This document shows, piece by piece, positions 18,001 to 26,841 of a DNA stretch of 41,522 bases (within the stretch, counting starts at the first letter, position 1; the number at the start of each line of letters is the position of its first letter). This DNA is from Deltaproteobacteria bacterium (GTDB taxonomy: Bacteria > Desulfobacterota > Desulfuromonadia > Geobacterales > Pseudopelobacteraceae). Location of the stretch: NCBI GenBank assembly GCA_021779135.1, contig JAJYBH010000013.1, positions 1 to 41,522 on the forward strand. The letters run 5' to 3'. Under the pieces are notes generated by a model. That model was not told the DNA's origin. It saw nothing but the letters and a program-made list of their open reading frames with translations, and did no database searches. The position numbers and the translations under genes are program-made.

Positions 18001-19544
18001 ACAATGTTTCCTACTACACAACTGAGCTTTCAGGCATCCATGCCGGTCTTCCAAAATCTTACACATTCAATAACAACAATTTGGTAACCACTCCTACCTA
18101 CAATAACAGACAACTCATTACAGATATTGCTGCCGGTACATCTGGTTCTGCATTGACAGCCCATTATGAATATGATTCGCGTGGTAATACGAGAGTATTT
18201 ACCAGCAATGTTGGTAGCCGCCAGGACTTTGACTACGACGATTTAAGCCGTCTAACGACGTTTACTGGAGCGTGGGGAAGTGGATTATTTGAATATTACG
18301 ACGTAGGCAACCGTAAGACAAAAACGGTTGGCACTGCATCCACAACCTACAATTACAACGTCGGAAACAGTAATAACCGCCTTGATTCTACGACCAATGG
18401 CGAACCAGCATCATACACCTACAATGGCAATGGTTCCCTGCTTACCGGCATCTGGGGCGGAACCAGCTACACCCTCGGCTACAATGCCTATGACAACCTG
18501 ACCAGCGTTTCGAGTGGCGGAATAACGCTTGCCAATTATGGCTATGACGGCGACGGCATGCGTGTGACCAAGACGGTAAACGGAAAAACAACAGTATATC
18601 ATTTCGATCAAGGTGGAAACGTCATTAGCGAGACCGAGAGCAACGGGACACTGCTTACGGATTTCATATTACTGAACGGCAAGCTGGTTGCAAAAGTAGT
18701 CAACATACCTGTTATCTCTGTCACGCCGGTGTCCATCAGCTTCAATAATGTTTACGTGAACAAAATCTCCTCCAGTCAGACAATTACCATCAGGAATAAC
18801 GGTACAGGTAGTCTTGTTATTGGGACAATCGCGCTTACCGGCTTGAATCCAAGCGAATTTGCTATAACAACGGATGGTTGTTCTGGACAAACACTTGCGA
18901 CTTCAGCAAACTGTATTATTGAGGCGAAATTCAGTCCGACAACAACCGGAACAAAGAATGCCACAGTCTCCATTCCATCAAATGATCCAGTCACACCGTC
19001 ATTCTCGGTGTCTCTAAATGGAACAGGTATACTGCCGACTCTCACCATTAGTAATCCCGGCACTGGAACCGGCACGGTGACCAGTTTACCTGGAGGGATT
19101 TCCTGCGGAAGTGTCTGTTCGGCATCGTTCACAACAGATACTTCAGTAACATTGGATACGAGTCCTGACACCTATGCTTTATTTACCGGATGGGGCGGTG
19201 CTTGTAGCGGCACAAACCCGTCATGTATTGTTACCATGGACAGCGATAAGAATGTTTCTGCTAGTTTTAATAGAGACACCGACCATCATGTATATTTGCC
19301 GAATGGAACTCCACTTTATTACACAACCATTCAAGCGGCCTACAACAATGCTTCAACAGGTTCCACCATCATGACATGGGCAACCGATTATGCCGAATCC
19401 CTTAATCTCAACAGAGCAGTAAATGTAATTTTGAAAGGCGGCTTCGACAGTGGGTATACAAATCAAGTCGGGTCAACGGTTTTAATAGGTCCCCTCACCA
19501 TCAGCGACGGCACCTTGAGGGTAGACAAGCTAACCATTCAATGA
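15087..19544 (+). CDS. Rhs/YD-repeat trunk protein with Ig-like and beta-repeat C-terminus
   Basis: 1485 residues. GGGAGGG precedes ATG 15087, and a signal peptide ending FA/AD (about residue 30) gives export. The N-terminal part resembles the DUF6531/RHS start (DPFSGNMLIVHTDLKLPGKG). YD/RHS repeats run to about residue 1195, e.g. YTYDEINRLKK, YEYDSRGNTRVF and YGYDGDGMRVTKTVNGKT. They end at FILLNGKLVAKV, where an RHS core would normally begin. Instead there is a choice-of-anchor/ASH Ig-like domain (about 1209-1310), a divergent InlB-like repeat (about 1310-1395, LFTGWGGACSG), and a region like the start of a right-handed helix domain (YYTTIQAAYNN). So the protein has the shell but neither the autoproteolytic core nor a toxin. 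Those are encoded upstream at 13612. Confidence 0.85.
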   Translation: MSSSSINITRTTIMLYIIIMTLTANCAFADFDTDPFYDRRGKLGAPTYDAITEHIDPFSGNMLIVHTDLKLPGKGGLDVTLNRSYNSLIYGRRDNTSFPAFVGGYDKSPLGPGWSMHMGILRSPPAMSDVNYPLTMTWGNNPVFELPDGTKQIFYPAPSDNTRMVSKDFWRLKTLKIYDYNNHGDWEITAPDGTVYVVTNNTAGYRTSNITNVNLTNVAQVTSITNAAQTANIVVTYNRTSSDSTIKTITDSLGRVVTFTYDPATFMLKSISTGTGVDLRTISYEYQAAGAYKALNKVVLPVGNPWQYDYDTTYELSDITFPAGGKIKYTYDDKFFNVGGCSVAFRVIWKKDTQSIRGVLGGNWTYSYSSGGASGDVTTVTAPNGVTETYSYNGWGNTTNGNVWKVGLPTTQVFNFNGVPQTDSFSWDKPATALSNISVSNMTWGCFGTPITDSAVYLPLLTLKGTVRDGKSASTPYKTGFSNFNSYGDPQTIVETGDASRTKILTYCTNVTKNIVKGKPASESITGTGGFTGTSTASWTYGTSSPPDCINLTKTSMNGVTTDYEYYPKDDIYTPYGPNGGNLKKVTDANGNTMTYEWSNGRISKETNKLPAPFSIFREINVDGTVKSETNGRGVQYKTSYLYDKNLRLTKITPPISGSPSNITDIAYSPDNSTKTETRGQFVTTYYIDGFGRPTGSINSKNITTTAAYKAYGVKDYTDSNIGDKTEYDFFGRPTKVTDKDTFSESYNYNVVGNVTTTKVTDKKNLPYYLTYTAFGDPVEKYLMAVKDQNSKITNYSRNILGKLTQTSQTMSTGTVTRSYVYGLYKNLVLDLAKPAFLVSETNPETGTITYVRDNVGNMKQRTDASGTATYTYDEINRLKKISKNNEIIDFDYDNANNRTLLSNSTARIDYTYDATNRQETKTENIAGKSYLTKYGYTGNDVITKITYPSGRIVDYGINTNNQVTSITNFVNNVSYYTTELSGIHAGLPKSYTFNNNNLVTTPTYNNRQLITDIAAGTSGSALTAHYEYDSRGNTRVFTSNVGSRQDFDYDDLSRLTTFTGAWGSGLFEYYDVGNRKTKTVGTASTTYNYNVGNSNNRLDSTTNGEPASYTYNGNGSLLTGIWGGTSYTLGYNAYDNLTSVSSGGITLANYGYDGDGMRVTKTVNGKTTVYHFDQGGNVISETESNGTLLTDFILLNGKLVAKVVNIPVISVTPVSISFNNVYVNKISSSQTITIRNNGTGSLVIGTIALTGLNPSEFAITTDGCSGQTLATSANCIIEAKFSPTTTGTKNATVSIPSNDPVTPSFSVSLNGTGILPTLTISNPGTGTGTVTSLPGGISCGSVCSASFTTDTSVTLDTSPDTYALFTGWGGACSGTNPSCIVTMDSDKNVSASFNRDTDHHVYLPNGTPLYYTTIQAAYNNASTGSTIMTWATDYAESLNLNRAVNVILKGGFDSGYTNQVGSTVLIGPLTISDGTLRVDKLTIQ

Positions 19545-19567
19545 GGAACAACTCAAAGGGAGAATTT

Positions 19568-20338
19568 ATGGTGAAATGGTCTGTCATCAATAGCGGAAAA
19601 AGTCTGATAATTGCCATTGCAACCGTTGCCATTGGTATTGCTACCATGCCTCTTGCCGTTGCAGCTCAAACCGTGAAGTTAAATGTCAAAGATTCGGTTG
19701 GAACTGATAAATTTGTCGTAACTGACTCGGGATCTATTGGCATCGGGACTAGTGATCCCTTATCCCCAATTCAAGTCAATGTGTCCGGCAATAACGTGGC
19801 ATCGGCAGGGATGATGTTTCGTTTCACCAACACCGGTACGTTAAGTCCCATTAAAGCTCCCAACATTACCTTGCAAAGGAATAACGACCCCAACCTGTGG
19901 CCCGGTGGACTACCCCGGAAAAATGACATCATCGGCATATTTCAATTTGGAACGTTGATTGGTACCGCGGGCTATAACATGGCCAGTCTGTCGGTAAGAG
20001 CCGAAGAGGACGTGACCTCAACATTGTTCCCATCGTACATAGCTTTCAGCACCACTCATGACAATGACGGCGTAAGCCAATTGACTGAGAAAATGAGGTT
20101 AAGTTCTATTGGCAATGTGGGAATAGGCACTACCACTCCTTCGCAAAAGTTGGAAGTAAATGGCGGGGCACGGCTTAATACGACTACAACTCAGCCTCCT
20201 TGTGAAGCAAATTCTCGTGGTACATTTTGGGTTACGCAAAATATGACGGGACTTGACACTGTTGACATTTGTATAAGAGAGGCAACATCTCCAGACTCCT
20301 ACCACTGGTACCGTGTTGGTCTTACCAGATCTCCTTGA
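19568..20338 (+). CDS. exported tail-fibre-like protein with NVGIGT repeats
   Basis: 256 residues from ATG 19568, which has GGGAG 9 nt upstream; an earlier in-frame ATG overlaps the Rhs stop by 4 bases and cannot be excluded. A signal peptide (LIIAIATVAIGIATMPLAVAA) is followed by two copies of a motif common in phage tail fibres and surface adhesins: SGSIGIGTSDPLSPIQVNVSG and GNVGIGTTTPSQKLEVNGGA. Such repeats precede beta-helical trimerising shafts. The C-terminus (FWVTQNMTGLDTVDICIRE) is not recognised. It follows the Rhs trunk closely and may be co-transcribed with it. Confidence 0.6.
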   Translation: MVKWSVINSGKSLIIAIATVAIGIATMPLAVAAQTVKLNVKDSVGTDKFVVTDSGSIGIGTSDPLSPIQVNVSGNNVASAGMMFRFTNTGTLSPIKAPNITLQRNNDPNLWPGGLPRKNDIIGIFQFGTLIGTAGYNMASLSVRAEEDVTSTLFPSYIAFSTTHDNDGVSQLTEKMRLSSIGNVGIGTTTPSQKLEVNGGARLNTTTTQPPCEANSRGTFWVTQNMTGLDTVDICIREATSPDSYHWYRVGLTRSP

Positions 20339-20614
20339 TCTGACCTGACAACTCAAATTGCTTACACGGTCAGACAGTAGAGCTGAGAACCTGTTGGAAC
20401 GATATTCCGCTTCGCTTACTGAATTTTTCCTGATACGCAACCATCAGAAGTACCACCAACGCACCATATCCACTACGAAAACATAGCACAATCCAAGAGC
20501 TTCAATATACTGTAATTCAGCGAAAGATTACGGATGGTCCCGCATTCAGGCTTGCATTTGCAGACCTGTTCTGCTAATCTTTTTGCCCTTTTACAAACCT
20601 ATACAACGCACTGA

Positions 20615-21676
<1,062 letters not shown>

Positions 21677-21695
21677 GACTTCGAATCGCCACACG

Positions 21696-21820
21696 GACAC
21701 GGAGAAAATCAAACAGCAACGGACTGGTGATGCCAAACAAGATTCACTACATTGAACGTATGACATGTATTGCATCCATACCTTCACCGTGTTCGGGCTT
21801 GTTTGGCATTTCTCCGTGTC
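21696..21820. repeat. interrupted inverted repeat between mreB and the glycosyltransferase gene
   Basis: The right arm 21798-21820 is complementary to two left segments: 21696-21707 (GACACGGAGAAA, 12 bp perfect) and 21731-21741 (TGCCAAACAAG, 11 bp perfect). The left arm carries a 23-base insertion between them. A transcript would form a long hairpin with one large bulge. No T-run follows, so it is not a standard terminator. It may be a mobile or filler intergenic repeat, or an old perfect palindrome split by insertion. Confidence 0.6.
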
Positions 21821-21868
21821 TGGGTGAAGCCGTGCTAAAGATTCCACTACTCATTATTCCGCGCTGAC

Positions 21869-22939
21869 ATGCCCTCACCATCCGTCGACATAATCGTACC
21901 TGTATGGAACAATCCCTTTGAAACACGCGCCTGCCTGGCGGCTATCCTGGAACATTCCCCGGAAGCGCGCCTGATCGTCGTCGATAACGGCAGCAACCGG
22001 GAAACCGAGTTGATGCTGGAGGAGTTTTCCGAACCGCTCGGGGAACGCGGACTGTTTATGGCCACTGCGCGCAATGTGGGACTTGTCCCGGCCATCAACA
22101 GGGGACTGGCCAGTTCGGACGCCGATATCGCCGTAATTGTGCAGCCTCATGTGATTGTGTGCGGGGGGTGGCTGAAGGCCTTGCTGGATGCCGCCGGGAT
22201 GCCGCAGGTCGGCATCGTTTCGCCGCTTTTTTGCGGCAGCGGCGCGCCCGCGGTATCCCGTCCCGGGCCTGGATGTACGCTGATGGAAACCTTTTCACTG
22301 TCGTTCGCCACACTCCTGGTCAGGGGTGAGATGCGGAAGCAGCTGGGCGGTTTTGATGAAGGCCTGGATGGCGCCGAGTGGTGCCTGCAGGATTACGCAC
22401 GCCGGGCGGAGACGGGCGGCTATCACACCTGTGTGACTGCAAACCCGGAGTTGGTCTGCAACCGCGAGACCATTTTCGGGTCGCAGGAGAGGCGCCGGGA
22501 ACAGGCCCGCCTCAGCCGCGACATATACCTGGCGCGCTGGGGCGTCAACCGCCACTACTGCCTGTATTTCGGCCCGGAAACGGATGCCGCCGGCCTGTCC
22601 GATACGATCGACTCCATTGTAGCTTCCGCGCGACAGGGGCACCGTTTCACCCTGATGCTGCATCACCGGCAGTTCAAGGACTTCCGGCGCAGGGGCTGGT
22701 CCGGATTACATACCGCAATCGCTATCTGCAGGCTGCCGCTTTTTGGCGCGCTGCGCAGCCTTGCCCGTCAATATGCGGCATTACAGGCGGCCGACCCTGA
22801 GCTGATACCCGTGCGGGGTGCGGAAGACGTGGCCTTTCCCGGTGTTTCCGCGCCAATTGGTCTCCATGAAGTTGTACCTGCCCGCGTAACCGGCAACGCC
22901 CCCACCGTTCAACTGGACATCGCCCTGGAGGTCACATGA
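21869..22939 (+). CDS. family 2 glycosyltransferase
   Basis: 356 residues. The GT-A nucleotide-sugar fold start is clear: [20 protein letters not shown], then LIVVDNGSN and an [14 protein letters not shown] segment typical of GT2 rhamnosyl/glycosyl transferases. A variant of the DxD motif is not obvious (AVIVQPHVI sits at its place), so the metal site could be degenerate. The C-terminal 120 residues are less conserved. It overlaps gmhA by 4 bases (ATGA) and begins the heptose-synthesis operon, so a role in lipopolysaccharide core or another envelope glycan is inferred. No membrane segment is evident. Confidence 0.8.
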   Translation: MPSPSVDIIVPVWNNPFETRACLAAILEHSPEARLIVVDNGSNRETELMLEEFSEPLGERGLFMATARNVGLVPAINRGLASSDADIAVIVQPHVIVCGGWLKALLDAAGMPQVGIVSPLFCGSGAPAVSRPGPGCTLMETFSLSFATLLVRGEMRKQLGGFDEGLDGAEWCLQDYARRAETGGYHTCVTANPELVCNRETIFGSQERRREQARLSRDIYLARWGVNRHYCLYFGPETDAAGLSDTIDSIVASARQGHRFTLMLHHRQFKDFRRRGWSGLHTAIAICRLPLFGALRSLARQYAALQAADPELIPVRGAEDVAFPGVSAPIGLHEVVPARVTGNAPTVQLDIALEVT

Positions 22940-23505
22940 TCGACGAAATCAAGAAACAGCTGCTGGAACATCGGGCGCTGATCGATGTATTGGAACGGGA
23001 CATGGCCCCCCTGATCGCCGAGATGAGCAACCTGATAGCAGCCGCTCTCGGCAACGGCAACAAACTGCTGGTCATGGGCAATGGCGGATCGGCCGCCGAC
23101 AGCCAGCATTTCGTGGCCGAGATCGTCGGACGCTTCAAGCTGGAGCGCAAGGCGCTGCCGGCGGTCGCCCTTTCAACGGACACCTCCATCCTGACCGCGA
23201 TCGGCAACGATTATGGATTTGAAGCGATCTTCAGCCGCCAGGTGGAGGCGCTGGCCGCCCCCGGTGATATCGTCGTCGGTATCTCCACCAGCGGCAATTC
23301 CCCCAATGTGCTCAAGGCGCTGAAGGTGGCGCGGGAACGCGGCTGCCTGACCATCGGCCTGCTGGGCAAGGATGGCGGCAGCATCAGGCCGGCCTGCGAC
23401 CTGTCCCTGGTGGTGCCCACCACGGACACCCCCCGCATCCAGGAGGGGCATATCACCATCATCCATATCGTCTGCGATCTGGTGGAAAGGACGCTGTTCC
23501 CATGA
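22936..23505 (+). CDS. gmhA: sedoheptulose-7-phosphate isomerase
   Basis: 189 residues, the family length. GmhA converts sedoheptulose-7-P to glycero-manno-heptose-7-P, the first step of ADP-heptose synthesis for LPS core. The SIS fold is clear: [20 protein letters not shown] and [17 protein letters not shown], which bind the sugar phosphate, with [14 protein letters not shown] at the C-terminus (Glu and His of the active site). It overlaps the genes on both sides by 4 bases and precedes hldE, the next enzymes of the path. Confidence 0.95.
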   Translation: MIDEIKKQLLEHRALIDVLERDMAPLIAEMSNLIAAALGNGNKLLVMGNGGSAADSQHFVAEIVGRFKLERKALPAVALSTDTSILTAIGNDYGFEAIFSRQVEALAAPGDIVVGISTSGNSPNVLKALKVARERGCLTIGLLGKDGGSIRPACDLSLVVPTTDTPRIQEGHITIIHIVCDLVERTLFP

Positions 23506-24461
23506 AGATAGAACCCATCGATCTCTCTGGCGTCACTACCTACCCCATCGGCGGGCGCCGGAACAAGGTCTCCCTGTCCCGCGATTTCGCCGGTGACATC
23601 TCCGCCGGCATGAGCGTCTCCGCCCTGCTGGCGGCCATGCCCAACCAGTTGGGGGGCGAGAGCCTCAATGCCGTCATCAATGCCGTGGTCAAGGCCCGCG
23701 AAAAGGGCAAACCGGTGGTGATCGCCCTGGGCGGACATGTCATCAAGTGCGGCCTGCAACCGGTCTTGAAAAAACTGATTGATGCGGATGTCGTCACGGC
23801 CGTGGCCATGAATGGCTCGGCGACCATCCATGACTACGAGATCTCGCTGATCGGTGAAACCAGCGAGGATGTCGGAGCCGTGCTGCACTGCGGCACCTTC
23901 GGCATGGCCGAGGAGACCGGGCGCGACATCAACCGGGCGCTCAGGGATGGCGTCGCCGATGGCATCGGCTATGGCGAGGCGCTGGGGCGTTTCATTGTGC
24001 GGAACAACAACCCTCACCGCGCGTCCAGCCTGCTGGCGACCTGCTTCGACAAGGAGATCCCGGCCACGGTGCATGTGGCCGTGGGCACCGACATCATCCA
24101 CCAGCACCCCGACTGCGACGGCGCTGTGCTGGGCCAGGCCACCTTCACCGATTTCCGCCTCTTCACCTCGGTGGTCTCGACCCTGGGAGGAGGAGGCGTG
24201 TTCATCAACATCGGCAGCGCCGTGATCATGCCGGAGGTGTTCCTCAAGGCCCTTTCCATCGCCCAGAACATGGGCTTCCACGTGGACGCCTTCACCACCG
24301 CCAACTTTGACATGACCCAACACTACCGCCCCCTGCAGAACGTCGTCAAACGCCCCACGTCCGGAGACAGCCGGGGCCTGACCATCACCGGCCACCACGA
24401 GATCATGGTCCCGCTGCTGGCGGCGGGGATTCTGGACAGGATCGGACAGCGCCATGGATAG
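23502..24461 (+). CDS. conserved protein of unknown function, possibly deoxyhypusine-synthase-like
   Basis: 319 residues, soluble. Segments such as [40 protein letters not shown] and [19 protein letters not shown] resemble a Rossmann-like NAD-binding fold. The overall pattern (a Gly-rich strand, then [10 protein letters not shown]) reminds me of the deoxyhypusine-synthase-like family, but I cannot confirm it. The gene sits inside the heptose operon, overlapping gmhA by 4 and hldE by 8 bases, so it is translated with them. The reaction and substrate are unknown. A role in heptose supply or as a neighbour of convenience are both possible. Confidence 0.7.
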   Translation: MKIEPIDLSGVTTYPIGGRRNKVSLSRDFAGDISAGMSVSALLAAMPNQLGGESLNAVINAVVKAREKGKPVVIALGGHVIKCGLQPVLKKLIDADVVTAVAMNGSATIHDYEISLIGETSEDVGAVLHCGTFGMAEETGRDINRALRDGVADGIGYGEALGRFIVRNNNPHRASSLLATCFDKEIPATVHVAVGTDIIHQHPDCDGAVLGQATFTDFRLFTSVVSTLGGGGVFINIGSAVIMPEVFLKALSIAQNMGFHVDAFTTANFDMTQHYRPLQNVVKRPTSGDSRGLTITGHHEIMVPLLAAGILDRIGQRHG

Positions 24462-25920
24462 AAAGACCATCGAATCCCTCTTCAATCGTATCGGCAGCAT
24501 CCGCTGCCTGGTGATCGGCGACCTGATGCTGGACGAGTACCTGTGGGGCAAAGCCGAGCGCATCTCGCCCGAGGCACCGGTGCAGGTGGTGGATGTCGTC
24601 CGCGAGGAATTGCGCCTGGGCGGGGCCGGCAATGTCGTCAACAATCTGGTGGCCCTGGGGGCGCGGGTGGCGGTCTGTTCTGTGATCGGCGAGGATGCCA
24701 ACGGCCGGGCGCTGCTGGAGGATTTCACCCGGCGAGGTGTGGCTGGCGATGCGATTTTTCGCGATCCGTCCCGCCGTACCAGCCGCAAGACACGGGTCGT
24801 GGCCTCCCATCAGCAGATCGTGCGGATCGACCGCGAGTCCCGCGAACCGCTTTCAACCGGGATGGAGGAGCAGGTCTGCGCCTGGATCACCGCCCACGCG
24901 GCCGCGTTCAACGTGATCCTGCTCTCGGACTATCTCAAGGGAGTCCTCACCCGGCGGGTGATTGAAACTGTCGTCGCCGCGGCCGGCCCCACCGCGATAC
25001 CGGTGCTGGTGGACCCCAAGGGCACCGATTTTGCCCGCTATCGTGGCGTTACCATCCTGACGCCCAACCGCAAGGAGGCCGAGGCCGCTGCCGGCATTCC
25101 CATAGTGGACACCGAATCCCTTGGCCGGGCCGCCGCTCTGATCATGGACCGGGCCGGCCTGAGCAATCTCCTGGTCACCCGCAGCGAGGAAGGCATGTCG
25201 CTCTTCTCGCACGGCGATGAGGCCGTGCACATACCGACCGTGGCGCGGGAGGTATTCGATGTGTCCGGCGCCGGAGATACCGTGCTGGCATCCCTGGCAA
25301 TCGGCGTGGCCGCCGGACTGGGCATGGCCGAGGCCGCCCGCCTGGCCAACATCGCTGCCGGCATCGCCGTGGGCAAGCTGGGCACCTCCACCGTCTCGCC
25401 GGCCGAGATCATCAACGCCGTGGCGCTGACCCACAGCGACAGCGATTCCAAGATCAAGCACCTGGATGTGCTGGCTGCCATCATCACAGCCGAAAAGGCC
25501 CGCGGCAAACGGGTCGTTTTCACCAACGGCTGCTTCGATCTGCTGCATGCCGGTCATGTCAAGTACCTCCAGAAGGCCCGCGCCCTGGGCGATCTGCTGG
25601 TCATGGGACTCAACAGCGATGCCTCGGTACGCCGCCTCAAGGGTGACAAGCGGCCTCTGATCGGCGAGGAGGAGCGGGCCCATATTCTGGCGGCACTGGA
25701 TTGCATCGACTACGTGGTCATCTTCGAGGAAGACACCCCGCTGGAGTTGATCAAGACCCTCAAGCCACACATCCTGGCCAAGGGCGGAGATTACACCGCG
25801 GACGGGGTCGTGGGGAAAGACGTGGTAGAAGCCTATGGCGGGCGGGTGGAACTGGTGACGTTTGTGGACGGAAAATCCACTACCAACATCATCGAGCGGA
25901 TACTGGAGCGCTACGCATAA
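24454..25920 (+). CDS. hldE: bifunctional heptose-7-phosphate kinase / heptose-1-phosphate adenylyltransferase
   Basis: 488 residues, the length of fused HldE (RfaE). The N-terminal ribokinase domain (about 1-320) shows LVIGDLMLDEYLWGKAERIS and the catalytic DVSGAGDTVLASLA. The C-terminal nucleotidyltransferase (about 340-488) has VVFTNGCFDLLHAGHVKYLQ with the HxGH motif (HAGH, near residue 367) and EDTPLELIKTLKPHILAKGG. The two activities turn heptose-7-P into the 1,7-bisphosphate and later ADP-heptose; the phosphatase GmhB between them is not in the window. It is the last gene of the operon. Confidence 0.96.
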   Translation: MDRKTIESLFNRIGSIRCLVIGDLMLDEYLWGKAERISPEAPVQVVDVVREELRLGGAGNVVNNLVALGARVAVCSVIGEDANGRALLEDFTRRGVAGDAIFRDPSRRTSRKTRVVASHQQIVRIDRESREPLSTGMEEQVCAWITAHAAAFNVILLSDYLKGVLTRRVIETVVAAAGPTAIPVLVDPKGTDFARYRGVTILTPNRKEAEAAAGIPIVDTESLGRAAALIMDRAGLSNLLVTRSEEGMSLFSHGDEAVHIPTVAREVFDVSGAGDTVLASLAIGVAAGLGMAEAARLANIAAGIAVGKLGTSTVSPAEIINAVALTHSDSDSKIKHLDVLAAIITAEKARGKRVVFTNGCFDLLHAGHVKYLQKARALGDLLVMGLNSDASVRRLKGDKRPLIGEEERAHILAALDCIDYVVIFEEDTPLELIKTLKPHILAKGGDYTADGVVGKDVVEAYGGRVELVTFVDGKSTTNIIERILERYA

Positions 25921-26019
25921 TCTCAACGCTCGGATTCAGCACTGATTTGGGTGGTTTTTTGGCCGGAATTCTGCTATCAGAAACATTTGAAGGATGTTAA
26001 GTACGACAGGGGGAGGGGT

Positions 26020-26760
26020 ATGCCGGATAAAATGGCCTCCGGGCGTGAATTGTGGGTGCTGGGTATCAAGGCTGGCAAAGGGCGGGAAGAGCAGCTCTGT
26101 TCCTACCTGGCAGCCGGTGGGTATGACTGCCGCCTTGAGCATGTCGAGAACCTTGCCAGCGGCCGTCCCCTGGGAATCCTGCTGGATATTTCTCCCTTTT
26201 CGGAAGATGGCTGGGGCCTGCTGCTGAAAATAAAGAGCGATCCGGCTCTCCGGAATATTCCGGTGCTGCTGGTCTTTCTCAGTGAAATGGGCACGGTTGG
26301 CGGGGTCTTCCCGGTGGCCGGGTTCTTTACCCTGCCGGTGGATGAGCACTATCTGCTGGAGCGCCTGGCGGTCTATGGGCTGACCGAGGATGCCGAAACC
26401 TGGGACCTTCAGGCCTTGGTGGTGTCACGGCTGGGAGAAGAGGCCCTCTCCCGGGTGATCGAATCGGTGGGGTTTGAGGTTGTCAAGGCCTATACGGCAA
26501 AGGAGGCCAGGGCGCTGGTCTCCATCCATCCGGTTTACATGGCCTTTTCCAGCTTGATGCTTCCTGATATGTCAGCCTTTGAACTGCTCGAAAAACTCCG
26601 TCTGAGTCCCTACAGCAGCAACACACCGGTATTTGTATTGCTCAAGACTGAAATGAAGCAGGGAGAGAAGACCGCCATGAGCCGCGAAATCGCACATCTG
26701 GTCAGTAAAAAGCAGCTTTCCTGCGAGGAGTTTCTCGGTTTTCTGCGCCGCCGGGGGTAG
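26020..26760 (+). CDS. double pseudo-receiver (REC-like) protein
   Basis: 246 residues from ATG 26020, which follows a strong GGGGGAGGGG ribosome site; an upstream in-frame start has none. Two response-regulator-like domains are seen. The first (about 8-120) has LLDISPFSEDGWGLLLKIK, keeping the Asp but lacking the acidic pair and the Lys (FFTLPVD instead of a KP motif). The second (about 128-235) has FSSLMLPDMSAFELLEKL, where the phospho-acceptor Asp is replaced by Ser. Both are therefore degenerate receivers and probably act by binding partners, not by phosphorylation. No DNA-binding output domain is present. The gene is separate from hldE and convergent with the PpiC genes. Confidence 0.7.
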   Translation: MPDKMASGRELWVLGIKAGKGREEQLCSYLAAGGYDCRLEHVENLASGRPLGILLDISPFSEDGWGLLLKIKSDPALRNIPVLLVFLSEMGTVGGVFPVAGFFTLPVDEHYLLERLAVYGLTEDAETWDLQALVVSRLGEEALSRVIESVGFEVVKAYTAKEARALVSIHPVYMAFSSLMLPDMSAFELLEKLRLSPYSSNTPVFVLLKTEMKQGEKTAMSREIAHLVSKKQLSCEEFLGFLRRRG

Positions 26761-26786
26761 CAGCCACCATCCACCATCCGCACAAT

Positions 26787-26823
26787 AAAAAAAAGCCGCT
26801 CGCCTTCCGGTGAACGGCTTTTT
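26787..26823. terminator. bidirectional terminator between convergent genes
   Basis: A-run and stem AAAAAGCCG (26790-26798) pairs with CGGCTTTTT (26815-26823), with inner pairs TCGCC/GGTGA and a TTCC loop. T-runs exist on both strands, so it can stop both the REC-like gene and the PpiC operon. Confidence 0.85.
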
Positions 26824-26841
26824 GCATTCATTGAAACAAGC

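Noticed and set aside
23211-24788. 525-codon minus-strand frame across gmhA/23502/hldE
   Set aside because: Shadow of three overlapping, well-supported plus-strand genes.
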